Source: an uncultured Rubripirellula sp.
Lineage (GTDB): Bacteria; Planctomycetota; Planctomycetia; Pirellulales; Pirellulaceae
Direction of reading: 5' to 3'
Assembly: GCA_938075415.1 (NCBI GenBank)
Contig: CALJHC010000025.1
Location: 1 to 64,000, forward strand
DNA: 64,000 nt
Part shown: one piece after another, positions 1 to 9,423 of the stretch
Layout: each line of letters starts with the position of its first letter
Position numbering within the stretch: position 1 is the stretch's first letter
The notes under the pieces: model-generated
The model's input: the letters and a program-made list of their open reading frames with translations, nothing else
Database searches by the model: none
What the model was told of the DNA's origin: nothing
Translations under genes and position numbers: made by a program

Positions 1-2
1 CG

Positions 3-839
3 CAGAAGGGTGAAGCTCAGCCAGCCAAATCAAGTCGCAACGAACTAATAGATAAATTAATAACAAAAAGCAAAAAAACTTCCCATTCATCTCAAGAAAA
101 TGTACTAAACAAAGAACCTAATAATACTATTATGGATAAAGAAACAATCATCAATGAATTCCGCGCAGCTTTAGACGAAAAGCTTGGCAAACAAGACTTC
201 TCCGAAGAGAGCGTTGCTAGCATTTCTAAAGTTTTCATCGAAGCCATCAGAGAGAAAAGTGAACAATATCTTTCTGACCTCGAGAAAACAAAAGCTGAAA
301 AAGAAGAAGCTGTTCAGGCTCAAAATTCTCTTCAAGAGAAAATGCTTGAAGTCGAAGAGCAACTTAATTCTACTAAAGAACAGCTTACAGCTTTAGAGCA
401 AGAAAATTCTGCTCGCGAAGCAGAAGTTCGCTTCAACTCCCGCATGGAAGCTTTAAGCGAAGTTTATGAACTTGATGATGAAGACCGCAAGATACTTGCC
501 GCAGATCTTTCTGATTTAGACGAAACAGAAGAGGGCTTTGCAAATTATCAAGAAAAACTTTCCAAGGTTTGGAAGCACAAAAACAAAGAAACTATTGCTG
601 CTGAGCAAAAAGCTTTCGAAGACCGCGTAGCTCAAGAAGTTGCTAAACGTCTTGAAACAGCAGAGGCAACAGAAGAAGTTTCCACTGAAACTACTGAAGT
701 GGCTGAAGTGGCTGAAGTCGCTGAAGTCGCTGAAGTGGCGACCTGCTGCGACGACGGTGCATGCTGTGGCAAAAAGAAACGTTGCGGCCTGATGAAGCGA
801 GCTCGGGCAGAGAAAGCCTGCTGCACAGAAGAAGCGTAA
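3..839 (+). CDS. Phage prohead-core scaffold-like protein with Cys-rich tail, 5' partial
   Basis: The frame is open from base 3 to the TAA at 837-839. An ATG lies at 132, but the in-frame codons upstream are also open and lysine/glutamate-rich, so the real start is probably outside the window. From the ATG there are 235 residues: a charged coiled coil (about 45-110), then a segment with RFNSRMEAL and DLSDLDE followed by KHKNKE that resembles, from memory, the prohead core scaffold (gp22-like) of T4-like marine phages, then EVA repeats, then a tail with CC-x5-CC and CG..CC pairs typical of small planctomycete Cys-rich proteins. Up to about base 735 the DNA is AT-rich with T-ending codons; after it the DNA is GC-rich like the rest of the window. 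No other phage gene is visible. It may be a recombinant gene, or an assembly join at the repeat. The phage assignment is tentative; the open frame is certain. Confidence 0.5.
   Translation, partial: QKGEAQPAKSSRNELIDKLITKSKKTSHSSQENVLNKEPNNTIMDKETIINEFRAALDEKLGKQDFSEESVASISKVFIEAIREKSEQYLSDLEKTKAEKEEAVQAQNSLQEKMLEVEEQLNSTKEQLTALEQENSAREAEVRFNSRMEALSEVYELDDEDRKILAADLSDLDETEEGFANYQEKLSKVWKHKNKETIAAEQKAFEDRVAQEVAKRLETAEATEEVSTETTEVAEVAEVAEVAEVATCCDDGACCGKKKRCGLMKRARAEKACCTEEA
696..740 (+). repeat. 9-bp tandem repeat, five copies
   Basis: Five consecutive copies of GAAGTSGCT (S is G or C; the last copy ends in G) encode EVA five times. The repeat lies exactly where composition changes from AT-rich to GC-rich inside one reading frame. 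Confidence 0.9.
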
Positions 840-910
840 AGTCCTGACGAGCTCGTGTGGAATACCCCCATGAGTGGTTTGAGACCGCAGTGATTGACCC
901 AATACTTGAA

Positions 911-942
911 ACCCATTCGCGTTACAGCGAGTGGGTTTTTTT
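911..942 (+). terminator. Intrinsic terminator
   Basis: ACCCATTCGC pairs with GCGAGTGGGT (one G-T wobble) around a five-to-six base loop and is followed by seven T. It lies about 70 bases after the stop of the Cys-rich open frame and would end that transcript. Confidence 0.8.
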
Positions 943-1544
943 CTTGGCGTCCTGATGAAGCATGGGTTAGCACGAGTGCTTTCCGGTGCTAGCGATTAAC
1001 TGATTTGCAAGAAGATTTCTGATGAATAGAAAATAAGATTGAGATGCTGCTGCCAATCGTAAACGGTTGAATCGTTGGACAGGTGAATCATGAGAGAATA
1101 AGCCTGTCCATTGTTTCTTTAACAGCCAATGGACTTAATGCTTTGCGTTTTGCTTGAGGCATTAGATCGCCTGAAATTGAAAATGAGATCAATGAGAAAT
1201 GATTGGTCTGGAACTTGAAGAGGGCTGATAGAAGGTTGTTCAGTTAAGTGAATACCAGTCGGTCGGCAAATTCCCTGATATTAAGAGATTGATTGTTTTG
1301 AAGCGTCAATAATGGCTCACCGAACCAGGGCGTTTTGGAGGAGATTTCGTTGATAGATAAGAAGTCGATGGTCGATCTTTCTCGCGTCTTTCCATGCGGG
1401 CTGAAGGAGGCTCTCTTTTTTTATGGAGTTTGTTAGGGGGATTTTGATGCGGTTGGCTGTCATTGATGATTGCCTTGCTTTAGCATCGGTTTCATCAGGG
1501 CTGGGTAATTTGATTGAATTCAATTGAGCAAGGCGATCTGGGCA
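943..1544. other. Intergenic, no gene seen
   Basis: About 600 bases between the first terminator and the dimethylformamidase-like gene. Only short overlapping frames without recognisable protein character are present. It presumably carries the promoter of the downstream gene, but no clear -35/-10 pair was identified. Confidence 0.5.
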
Positions 1545-3050
1545 ATGAATCATCGGCGAGACTTATTGAAGGGATCTTTGGCAACACTTGCGGCATGCTC
1601 CCTAGCGGGTAGGGAATCGTTGGCAGCTGAGTCGACGAATTTAATTGAAGCAGAGAATGACAAGTTAGGTTCCGAGGATTGGCAGCTCACTCGTGTTCGA
1701 CCGACTTCGGGTTCGGGGATCAGAACGGCGTTGATCGAAGGTTACTGTCGATCCCAAAGTGTTTCAGCGGGAGAGCCGTTGGAAATCTGTGTCTCCACTG
1801 AACCAGCTCAGTCTTTCAAAATCGAGATCTTTCGCACGGGATATTATGGTGGCCGGGGCGCAAGATTGATGAAGACAATCGAAGGATTGAAGGGTGAGAG
1901 ACAGTCAACGCCTGAGTATGGACCGAAGCGATTACGCGAGTGCCAGTGGCGAACCTCAGTCGCTTTTGATATTCCCGCGGATTGGTTAAGTGGCGTCTAT
2001 GTCGGTCGCTTGACCACTGAATCGGATGCAAGTGGTTTCGGCTATTGGCAAAGCTATGTTGTCTTCATTGTTCGAGATGATCGGCCGGCAGATATTCTAG
2101 TTCAGTGCAGTGATAATACATGGCAGGCATATAATCAGTGGCCCGAAAGAGATTCTGTCTACACGCACCCCAAGGGAAATCAGGGGCCTTGGGCCGACGT
2201 CAGTTTTGATCGACCTTACGGCAAGTACTCGCAGATCTACGACAATCCCATGACAATGGGAAGCGGTGAGTGGCTTTGTTTTGAGTTTCCGATGGCTTAT
2301 TGGCTGGAGCAGCATGGCTACAACGTTAGTTATGTCAGCAATAGCGACATGCTCACTCCAGAACGTGCAATGAAGTGCAAGGCGTTCTTTAGCGTCGGAC
2401 ACGATGAATATTGGGATCAACGACAATACGATAGCGTCGTGGAGTTGCGTGATGCCGGTGTGAATCTGATGTTCTTTTCTGGCAATTCAGTTTGTTGGGT
2501 GAGTCCCTATCGCAATAGTGTTGATGGCCGTGATCATCGAATTCTTTACCGTGGCGGACCATATGGGGGTAATTACCAATTCGCTGAACTGCGTGAAAAG
2601 CAACACGGCCCGTTTCCTCATCGGGGTCCCGATGAGGGCTATCTCATCGGAGCGCGCAATGTGGAGCCGGTCAACGGTGGAGGTGATTGGGTTTGCACAA
2701 AACCAGGTCACTGGATTTACGAGGGGACGGGAATGAATGCGGGTGATCAAATTCCCGGTCTTATTGGATGGGAATACCATGGTGATCCACCCGCGGATCT
2801 GGACGGTCTCGAGGTGATTGCCAGTGGCACCGCATTGCAGGGTGGAATCAATCCGCAGCAATGGGCTGCTACAATCTATCCGGGTCCAAAAGGTAATTTT
2901 GTCTTCAACGCCTCGACAATTTGGTGGGCGCAGGCACTCTCCAGCCCGCCCGGTCACATGCTGCCGTGGTCACATTGGTCCAGGCCTCATGGGCCGGATC
3001 GCAGGGTTCAGCAAATGACAAAAAATCTGATCGAGAGAGCGATTCGTTGA
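1545..3050 (+). CDS. Tat-exported N,N-dimethylformamidase beta-subunit-like protein
   Basis: A 501-residue protein. The ATG at 1545 gives MNHRRDLLKGS followed by a short hydrophobic stretch and AAES, a Tat-type leader; a TTG at 1524 is in frame but would put seven residues before it. The body resembles the C-terminal domain of the large subunit of N,N-dimethylformamidase: a beta-sandwich part (about 65-180, with FRTGYYGG), then a Rossmann/GATase-like part with SVGHDEYWD (about 283-291), GVNLMFFSGN and a late GNFVFNASTIWWAQAL. The characterised enzyme uses a mononuclear iron held by Tyr and Glu; I could not map those ligands. No small (alpha) subunit gene lies nearby, so the true substrate is unknown; planctomycetes carry many such paralogues. 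It stands alone and is followed by its own terminator. Confidence 0.8.
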   Translation: MNHRRDLLKGSLATLAACSLAGRESLAAESTNLIEAENDKLGSEDWQLTRVRPTSGSGIRTALIEGYCRSQSVSAGEPLEICVSTEPAQSFKIEIFRTGYYGGRGARLMKTIEGLKGERQSTPEYGPKRLRECQWRTSVAFDIPADWLSGVYVGRLTTESDASGFGYWQSYVVFIVRDDRPADILVQCSDNTWQAYNQWPERDSVYTHPKGNQGPWADVSFDRPYGKYSQIYDNPMTMGSGEWLCFEFPMAYWLEQHGYNVSYVSNSDMLTPERAMKCKAFFSVGHDEYWDQRQYDSVVELRDAGVNLMFFSGNSVCWVSPYRNSVDGRDHRILYRGGPYGGNYQFAELREKQHGPFPHRGPDEGYLIGARNVEPVNGGGDWVCTKPGHWIYEGTGMNAGDQIPGLIGWEYHGDPPADLDGLEVIASGTALQGGINPQQWAATIYPGPKGNFVFNASTIWWAQALSSPPGHMLPWSHWSRPHGPDRRVQQMTKNLIERAIR

Positions 3051-3102
3051 TGCGGGGACATCGATCGTTCAACTTGTTGTTTTTAGGCGTTGGGGCATCA
3101 GC

Positions 3103-3137
3103 CCGTTCGCCACACAAAGGTATGGCGGGTGGTTTTT
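3103..3137 (+). terminator. Intrinsic terminator of the dimethylformamidase-like gene
   Basis: CCGTTCGCCA pairs along ten positions with TGGCGGGTGG (three G-T wobbles), loop CACAAAGGTA, followed by five T. It lies about 50 bases past the stop codon. Confidence 0.7.
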
Positions 3138-4331
3138 ATCTCGTTGATCACCACTGACCGTCTTCGCGTGAACGAAGAACGATGTGAGAAGCAGGAGAAT
3201 CCTCTTCAGCGACAACTCAAGAGCGGCTGGATCGCTCAGAAGGTGCACGGCAAGCTTCTTATGTCTCAACCCCCACCAATACCGCAAGGCAACCGCGACA
3301 GCAATAAGTACAGGCAATCCCTTCAGAAGCTCGCTGAACAAGAGAAACAATGTAACCGTGAGCGAGCTAAAGGTGGTGGGCTGACTGGGATGACTGGGCT
3401 TATCGGTGGTGGACTCTCTTCACGATCTGGAGCACCTGGTGCCCTCGGTCCTGTTGGTATGGCTACGAGCTGAGGATCGGGTGCTATCGGTGGCCTTGCT
3501 GCATTGACAACAGAGCCGTTTGAGTACAAGAAGCACCGGAGGAGGGTTGCTTGCGATTATTCCTTCAAGTCTGGTTCGACTTAATTTTGTCGATAAATAA
3601 CCTCTGCAACGCCGCGGCGAAAATAGGATGCGCCGCGACCTGCTCAATCAATTCGTGTTTGGCTGCAACTGAAATAATTACTTAGTCAACCGCCGTTGTC
3701 GTTGGATTGTGGATGGGTGTTTTATCTGTTTTTTCAGGATTGGATGCATGAGAGCACTTAGCTTCTCACACTCATGAAACCCGTGCTGCGTTTTGCACTG
3801 TGTTGCGCATGACTTCAAGCGACCGACTCTGGTGGAATAATTAAATGCCAGTCCTTGGCGGCTGCAAGCACCGTAGTTCATGCATCTTTTTGTGAGGAGG
3901 ACGGCCACAGACTTACCGGTGACCCATTTGTTTCTTGGGGAACATTGAAGGATCAATCGAGAGGTTCCACTGCTCTTTGCGAGAATACTTCTAACGCTGC
4001 CATCACGTTGGCTTAAATTGGAGTTGGACGGGACGCCGAATACACGGCGATCGAGGCCAACGCCTGCATAGCGTGTTGCGTGCCGCCACCGGTATCGAAC
4101 GAGAACGTACGGTCGACTCTCTGGGGCGATTCGAGCATGCCGTGGGGAACGAAACCTTTCCCAGGCATCTTTGGCGATTCGTTCGGTGTGGTCGCTCTGG
4201 CGGACGAGTCCGCCGAGCCATGGATGCCGAGCCATGGATGCCGAACGTGGGGCGATGGTCGCGTCTTCGCTGATCGTCCTCTCGCGGCTGTCCCATTCCT
4301 CTTGCATCGTCATGATGCAGGTTGAATGAAG
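3138..4331. other. Intergenic stretch with no convincing gene
   Basis: About 1.2 kb between the terminator and the tRNA. A plus frame from the ATG at 3260 (70 residues, starting MSQPPPIPQG and ending with a Gly-rich LTGMTGLIGG segment) and an opposing minus frame at 3069-3350 with a hydrophobic stretch overlap each other; neither is recognisable and at most one can be real. The long minus frame at 3678-4340 runs through the tRNA and has no protein character. A 14-bp tandem duplication lies at 4213-4240. Confidence 0.4.
4213..4240. repeat. 14-bp tandem duplication
   Basis: Two exact copies of CCGAGCCATGGATG followed by CCGA, the start of a third copy. No coding frame is supported here. Confidence 0.9.
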
Positions 4332-4404
4332 TGCCCCCACTAGGACTCGAACCTAGGACCCACTGATTAAGAGTCAGTTGCTCTACCAACTGAGCTATAG
4401 GGGC
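4332..4404 (-). tRNA. tRNA-Lys (anticodon CUU)
   Basis: Read on the minus strand, the 73 bases fold as a standard cloverleaf: acceptor GCCCCTA pairing with TGGGGGC plus discriminator A; D-arm with AGCTCAGTTGGTAGAGC; anticodon stem CTGA/TCAG with the loop CTCTTAA, giving anticodon CUU for lysine AAG codons; T-arm CTAGG-TTCGAGT-CCTAG. The 3' CCA is not encoded and must be added after transcription. No integrase or att duplication is visible beside it. Confidence 0.97.
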
Positions 4405-4551
4405 TTACTTGCAGGTGGTTGGTTAACGAGAACAACCGATGATCTTACCGACACATTGGTAAGAGTGGGTGCCAAGCTGTGCCATGCAAAAGCGAGCCGG
4501 AATTCTAGCGATTTTTTGATTACCCGCAATCAGAGGTGTCACCTCTCTTTT

Positions 4552-6066
4552 TTATGACCTTTCAGGCAGAATCGCCCTTAACATTCCCTCGGCTTTTGCC
4601 CATGTTTCCGCCTCTTCTGCGGCGGGCTCGCTTCGTGCGGTGATCCCGCCGCCGACAGGAAACTGCAGGTAGCCATCAACTGCGGTGACTGTGCGAATCA
4701 GGATATTGAAATCGGCCTGTCCTCCGATGCCGAGGTATCCGATGGAGCCGCAGTACGGGCCTCGCGGGTTGGGCTCCAGATTTGCAATGGTCTTCATCGC
4801 TTCAACCTTGGGAGCGCCGGTAACACTGCCGCCGGGAAAGCATGCTTCTAGCAGCTCCGAGGCAGTTTTAGATTTTGCCAGTTTTCCTCGAACGACCGAG
4901 ACGAGATGTTGCACGTGCTGGTAGGTTTCGAGCCCGCAAAGTTGGGTCACTTGCACCGAGTCATCCTCGCAAACCTTCGACAGGTCATTGCGAAGCAGGT
5001 CAACAATCATGATGTTTTCGGCACGATCTTTTCCGCTGGTCATTAGTTTCTGTGCGAGTTCTCCATCGGTGACGGGTTCTCCAGTTCTTCTCACAGTGCC
5101 TTTAATTGGCCGAGTCTCAACGTATTCTCCTCGGACTTGCAGAAAGCCTTCTGGGCTGCTGCTAAGGACCTGGAAATCACGCCTCGAGTAATAGGCACTG
5201 AAGGGAGCAGGGTTGGTTTGTCGAAGCTTTAAATAAAGGTCGCTTGAAGGGAGGGACGCTTCGGTAAGCAGGCGCTGGGCAAGGTTTACCTGAAACGAGT
5301 CACCGTTGCAGATTCCTTGAACAATGCCCGCAATGGCTTGCTGAAATGCATTTGATGAGAAATTGCTTTGAATGCCACTCAGCGAAGTTTGGAATTGTTT
5401 GTCTCTGATGCTTTCATCTTTTTCAACCCTTGCTTGAATCTCGGATCCAACGGCTGCTTCATTGGCAACTTGCATCTCCAAGGCTGCCGTTGCTTTCGTG
5501 TCTTCGTCAACATCATTCAAAGGGATTTCAAGACCCAGCCAACGCTGCATTTGTTGGGAGCGTTGAGCGGCAAGATGACAACGTTGTTCCCAATCGCTGT
5601 GAAATTCACCTTGGCAAATTAGCCATGAAGTGTTGAGTTGATGATCTGAGGCAACCACCCAGTCGTAAAGTCCAAGTGAGACAGCTGGTGTGTTCAGGTC
5701 CTGATTGTCCGGGATTCCAACATCCTCAAGCCAGGTTGCGGATTCATAGCCCCAAAGTCCAGCGATTCCGCCTTGAAACGGCGGTAGGTCTGGATCCAGA
5801 TTCACTGGTAATTCGCGTTGCCACTGATGCAATGTTGGCCAAGGAGACGCGTCGCCCGTCCACGCTTCTAGCGTCTTGATCGGATCTGAGGTGAGAAATG
5901 AATAACGGCTCAGCCTCGCTAGTGGTGCATCCGTCTCCTGCCCGCGAGAGGAGGAATCAAGCCATAGGCATCCGGGCCGGGCACATAGGCAGCGGAATGC
6001 CATTTCGAGTGAAAAATCACTCGGCAGTTGCAGGACGAATGGGACCTTTGTTTTCGACATGCTCAC
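4552..6066 (-). CDS. pabB: Aminodeoxychorismate synthase component I (PabB)
   Basis: A 504-residue chorismate-utilising enzyme. With a glutamine amidotransferase partner (PabA, not in this window) it converts chorismate to 4-amino-4-deoxychorismate for folate synthesis, in the cytosol. The N-terminal domain carries GGIAGLWGYES (99-109). The catalytic domain (about 235-500) shows NGDSFQVNLAQR, SSSPEGF, PIKGT (320-324), DRAENIMIVDLLRNDL, and PGGSVTGAPK. In PabB the lysine of PIKGT (here K322) is the active-site residue, while anthranilate synthase has PIAGT; this decides pabB over trpE. A weakly conserved charged linker lies at about 185-230. The start MSMSK is the first in-frame ATG; M3 is an alternative. 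It lies about 320 bases downstream of tsaE on the same strand. Confidence 0.93.
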   Translation of the reverse strand: MSMSKTKVPFVLQLPSDFSLEMAFRCLCARPGCLWLDSSSRGQETDAPLARLSRYSFLTSDPIKTLEAWTGDASPWPTLHQWQRELPVNLDPDLPPFQGGIAGLWGYESATWLEDVGIPDNQDLNTPAVSLGLYDWVVASDHQLNTSWLICQGEFHSDWEQRCHLAAQRSQQMQRWLGLEIPLNDVDEDTKATAALEMQVANEAAVGSEIQARVEKDESIRDKQFQTSLSGIQSNFSSNAFQQAIAGIVQGICNGDSFQVNLAQRLLTEASLPSSDLYLKLRQTNPAPFSAYYSRRDFQVLSSSPEGFLQVRGEYVETRPIKGTVRRTGEPVTDGELAQKLMTSGKDRAENIMIVDLLRNDLSKVCEDDSVQVTQLCGLETYQHVQHLVSVVRGKLAKSKTASELLEACFPGGSVTGAPKVEAMKTIANLEPNPRGPYCGSIGYLGIGGQADFNILIRTVTAVDGYLQFPVGGGITARSEPAAEEAETWAKAEGMLRAILPERS

Positions 6067-6384
6067 AAGGCTGAGGGACTAGGTTCAATGTGCCGTTGGA
6101 ATCGACAGAGCACTGATGACGGTGACTGGACAGTTCGCTGGAGAACCGATGGATCGTATCTGACCCATAGCGAGTCTCGCAGCCGAAACACCTTTCGTTT
6201 CTCGAACGGTACCAGTATCTACCACTGAAGGCGGATGTCTAGGCGTCAACCCTGCCCACCAACCCATCAAGGGCATGATCCATTGCGTTGGGAAATCTCT
6301 CGCAGAGGTTGCGGGGCGTTTGAGGGATCCCTGCGTCTAACCGGGGTTGTGTACGTTGTGGCCAATCAAGACATGTTGATTTGG
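6067..6384. other. Spacer between tsaE and pabB
   Basis: About 320 bases with no convincing gene or clear terminator. It is long enough for a separate pabB promoter, which I could not locate. Confidence 0.4.
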
Positions 6385-6870
6385 TCAGGTTGCCCGCTGC
6401 AGCTTTTCCGCCAAATCGAAGATCCCTTGAATGAGTTGCGGGTGTTGGCAGCTCAGTGTCACGTTTCTCCGATCATGGTGGTCGGTCAGATCAAGTTGGA
6501 CCCAAAGCGTTTCGTTTGGCATGATGCCTGGCACTCGATTGGCCCATTCAATCAGTGTCCAGGCATCATCCTCAAAAAGTTCTTCCACACCAATTTCCAG
6601 AAACTCATCCTCATCGTGGATTCGGTAGGCATCGAGATGGTGAAGCTTAATTTTGCCTTGGTGTGTCTGCAGCAGCGTGAAGGTAGGACTGGTTACCGAA
6701 TCGGTTTCGATGCTCGCGGCCTTTGCTATGAACTGCACAAAGGTTGTTTTGCCTGCACCGAGTGTGCCATGAAGACCCAGTGTCAGTTTGCTGGGAAGAC
6801 ATTCGATCATTGCAGTCGCCAACGCGGCAAGTTGGGTCAGATCTATATTTTTTAATTGAGTCATCCACAT
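6385..6870 (-). CDS. tsaE: tRNA threonylcarbamoyladenosine biosynthesis ATPase TsaE
   Basis: A 161-residue P-loop ATPase, normal length for TsaE, which works with TsaB, TsaD and TsaC to make t6A at position 37 of ANN-decoding tRNAs. The Walker A motif GTLGAGKTTF is at 35-44 (K41), preceded by LGLHG. Further family segments are SPTFTLLQTHQG, the HLDAYRI motif and VEELFEDDAWTLIEWANR. Two close ATGs (6870 and 6864) are possible starts and no strong ribosome-binding site separates them. The gene starts 30 bases after the stop of the MMPL exporter on the same strand, so the two are probably cotranscribed; tsaB and tsaD are not in the window. Confidence 0.93.
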   Translation of the reverse strand: MWMTQLKNIDLTQLAALATAMIECLPSKLTLGLHGTLGAGKTTFVQFIAKAASIETDSVTSPTFTLLQTHQGKIKLHHLDAYRIHDEDEFLEIGVEELFEDDAWTLIEWANRVPGIMPNETLWVQLDLTDHHDRRNVTLSCQHPQLIQGIFDLAEKLQRAT

Positions 6871-6900
6871 GGATGTTTCGTCCTCTCGAAGTGGATGAGG

Positions 6901-9258
6901 TCAGACCGTGTTGCTGGACGCATTGTCCGAATCGGATTGATTGTTTTCATTTAACGGGTTCTTGGCAAAGCGAAGCAGTAAAGCGGGAAGGAACAAGAGG
7001 TCGCCAAGTAAGGCGGTGCTGATGGTCAGGATTCCCATCATTGCAAAAATTCGGTGATCGCGTGAGTCGCTAAGCAGTGCGGTGCTGAATCCTATGACCA
7101 GTACGATAGTCGTCATGACGAGTGCTGTTCCCACTCCAATGAATGCCTTTCGGATCGCCTCACGATTTTGGCCTGTTTTTGACTGTTCCTCGCGAAATCT
7201 TGTGAGGAAGTGGATCGTATCATCCACCGCAATTCCCAGACATACCGTGAAAGCGCACACGCTCACAATCTCGAGGTTCTGTCCAGAAATCCAAAGAAGA
7301 AAACCGGTCGATGCGAGTGGAAAGAGGTTGGGGATCATCGAGATCAATCCGAGACGCAGCGAACGATAAACAACCGTTAAAACACCAAAGATAATGATGC
7401 TAGCTGTTCCTAGGCTGTAGGCGAGATCAACGACAATCTGGTACAGGTTTTTCCACCGCCAAATGGCATTGCCTTCGATCGATAATCGGAAATCCGGGTT
7501 GGCTTGTTGGATCTCTTCGAGCTGTTTTTCGATCCTTTCAAAGACCGGGCCATAGCTCGCAATCCCCATGTCCTGAATTCGAAATCCCACCTTTGCAAAG
7601 CGTGATTCTGGGTCATAGTAGGCTCGCTTGAGGGGTGGGGGTAATAATTCAATCATCGACATGCGGTCTTTCAAATCACCTTCGCCGGGTAATGCCTGAA
7701 CCAGATTGTCCAAGGAGAGGGGATTGCCGATGGATGGTTCGGTGCGCAGTAACTTGTTCATGAGATGGATCATCTGACCAATCGATGGATCATTTTCCGG
7801 AACCTGATCGTGCCATCGTATCGAGATTTGACCGGTTTCCATTCCACCGAAGGCTTTGTCGATGTGAGCCAAAGCACTTGCCGATTCGCTGCCCGCCTCC
7901 AGGCTGCTGGTTAAACGCTCGTCGGGCCTTAATTGCAGTGTCACGCCCGCGAGTATGAACGTGATTAGTACCGCCAGGCCACTCATCATATTTGAGTGCT
8001 TGAGGACAAGGTCAATAAGGATCGAGATGCGACTGAGGTTTTGATCAACAAGGTTTTTTCCGTAACCGTGGTGCACGCGTCTTCCCAGCGGCGTAGCGCA
8101 CGCCAGCGGAATGATGGTGATCACTGCGATAAACGTCATCAGCACCCCGATCATGCAGCAATACCCAAACTCCCGAACCACTTCATGGTGTGCAAGCGCG
8201 AGAGAACCGAATCCGATCGCGGTGGTGAGCGAGGTTAGCCAGCAAGCCAAGCCAACTTCACGAATGGATTGCCGAGCGGCGTCGCGTGGAGACTTTCCGT
8301 CCGCTCGATGCTTTCGGATTTGAACCATCATGTGCACTCCATCGGTAAAGCCCACCATGCAGAGGAGTACCGGAACAATGACAGCGTTGAACGGGTTGTC
8401 ATCGTAGCCGAGCAGGTGCAATAAGCCGAGTGTCCAAAAGACCCCAAAGGTTGGCGCAAGTGCAACAATCAAAACACTCGATAAGCCTCGGAAGAGTACG
8501 AAGGCCATGATCAACGCGATGGAATACCCAATGACTTGGTACCGGACCTCGTTGCGACGGTTGCTTGACGAGCGGCTTAAGCGGATCGGAACCGATCCGG
8601 TGACCGAAAATTGCATTTTGACATCACTTTGACGCTCAACGACCTGCATGGCCGTGTTCCTCAATGCTTCAATGCAGTCTCCATCATTCATCACAAAGAG
8701 CCAGTCAATGTTGATCATTAACAGGACAGTTTGGGCATCCTGAGACAGCAGCTGGCCTGAGACGAGCGGATTAGACAAGGCTTTCGTCTTGGCAGCATCG
8801 AACTGGCTCTGGGTCGAGCTGCTGCGAGGTAGAATCGGATCTGCCAAGCCAAACAGATTCAGCGGTGGCGCTCGCTCGAGCCACATGACGTTTTTGACAT
8901 GTGGTAACGCTTCGATCTCTGCAACGACTGCCCGAAGGGTTTTGGCACCTGCTGGCGTGAAAAACTGGTCCGATTTTGCCACCAGAATAACATCGCCACC
9001 AGCGACTTGGATGGGAGACACATCCGGCCGAGGTCGCTGAGGGGGCGCGTTGAAGTCCTTCTCACGCCTCGCTTCATTTTTTGGTTGGTTCGTTGAATCG
9101 TTCGTGTTGCTTGACGCCACACGTTCAACAAGAGGTCGTAGCAGTAAGGGGTTGACGTGTCCCACGGTCATCAGCCCAGTCCAAACCGTCATCGTCAGCA
9201 GCGTTGTCCAACGATGGTCGACTATCCAATCCGCGATTTTTCCAAAGAAGTAGGTCAC
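6901..9258 (-). CDS. MMPL/RND-family membrane exporter
   Basis: A 785-residue inner-membrane protein with the RND/SSD plan: one N-terminal membrane helix (about 15-40), a periplasmic domain (about 60-225), a block of helices containing the SSD-like core (FTDGVHMMVQIRKHR, TTAIGFGSLALAHHEVVREFG), a second periplasmic domain (about 445-600) and a second helix block with GIAVDDTIHFLTRFREE and ALLGDLLFLPALLL. Such proteins use proton flux to export lipids or hydrophobic compounds (hopanoids and mycobacterial lipids are known cases). The substrate cannot be inferred. A polar linker with N/Q/R/P at 50-80 is unusual in length. No membrane-fusion protein or outer-membrane channel gene is adjacent. tsaE follows directly. 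Confidence 0.85.
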   Translation of the reverse strand: MTYFFGKIADWIVDHRWTTLLTMTVWTGLMTVGHVNPLLLRPLVERVASSNTNDSTNQPKNEARREKDFNAPPQRPRPDVSPIQVAGGDVILVAKSDQFFTPAGAKTLRAVVAEIEALPHVKNVMWLERAPPLNLFGLADPILPRSSSTQSQFDAAKTKALSNPLVSGQLLSQDAQTVLLMINIDWLFVMNDGDCIEALRNTAMQVVERQSDVKMQFSVTGSVPIRLSRSSSNRRNEVRYQVIGYSIALIMAFVLFRGLSSVLIVALAPTFGVFWTLGLLHLLGYDDNPFNAVIVPVLLCMVGFTDGVHMMVQIRKHRADGKSPRDAARQSIREVGLACWLTSLTTAIGFGSLALAHHEVVREFGYCCMIGVLMTFIAVITIIPLACATPLGRRVHHGYGKNLVDQNLSRISILIDLVLKHSNMMSGLAVLITFILAGVTLQLRPDERLTSSLEAGSESASALAHIDKAFGGMETGQISIRWHDQVPENDPSIGQMIHLMNKLLRTEPSIGNPLSLDNLVQALPGEGDLKDRMSMIELLPPPLKRAYYDPESRFAKVGFRIQDMGIASYGPVFERIEKQLEEIQQANPDFRLSIEGNAIWRWKNLYQIVVDLAYSLGTASIIIFGVLTVVYRSLRLGLISMIPNLFPLASTGFLLWISGQNLEIVSVCAFTVCLGIAVDDTIHFLTRFREEQSKTGQNREAIRKAFIGVGTALVMTTIVLVIGFSTALLSDSRDHRIFAMMGILTISTALLGDLLFLPALLLRFAKNPLNENNQSDSDNASSNTV

Positions 9259-9423
9259 TAACTGCGTTTCACATTCGGGAAAATGAAGCCACGGATTTCA
9301 TCATGGTCGGGAACAATGGACTCGGTATCCATTCGGCTCGGTGAATGCAAATGGGAATGCCTTCGTTTGGTGCTGACATTTTTTTACACTGCTGAACCAC
9401 AAGTAAATTGAGAGGCCCGGGGC

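Noticed and set aside
3069-3473. Opposing frames of 93 (minus) and 127 (plus) residues
   Set aside because: They overlap each other and the terminator at 3103-3137; neither resembles a known family. One might be a relic, but the sequence does not decide it.
3678-4340. 220-residue minus-strand open frame
   Set aside because: It overlaps the tRNA-Lys gene, has Arg/Ser/Thr-rich random composition and no motif; frames on the other strand cover the same bases.
4332-4404. tRNA as an integration site for a mobile element
   Set aside because: No integrase, no duplicated tRNA 3' end and no foreign-looking block next to it.
4552-6066. Anthranilate synthase component I (trpE)
   Set aside because: The active-site motif is PIKGT, with the lysine of PabB, not the PIAGT of anthranilate synthase.
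6235-6855. 206-residue plus-strand frame
   Set aside because: It is the antisense shadow of tsaE and its flank; tsaE has the complete Walker A and family motifs.
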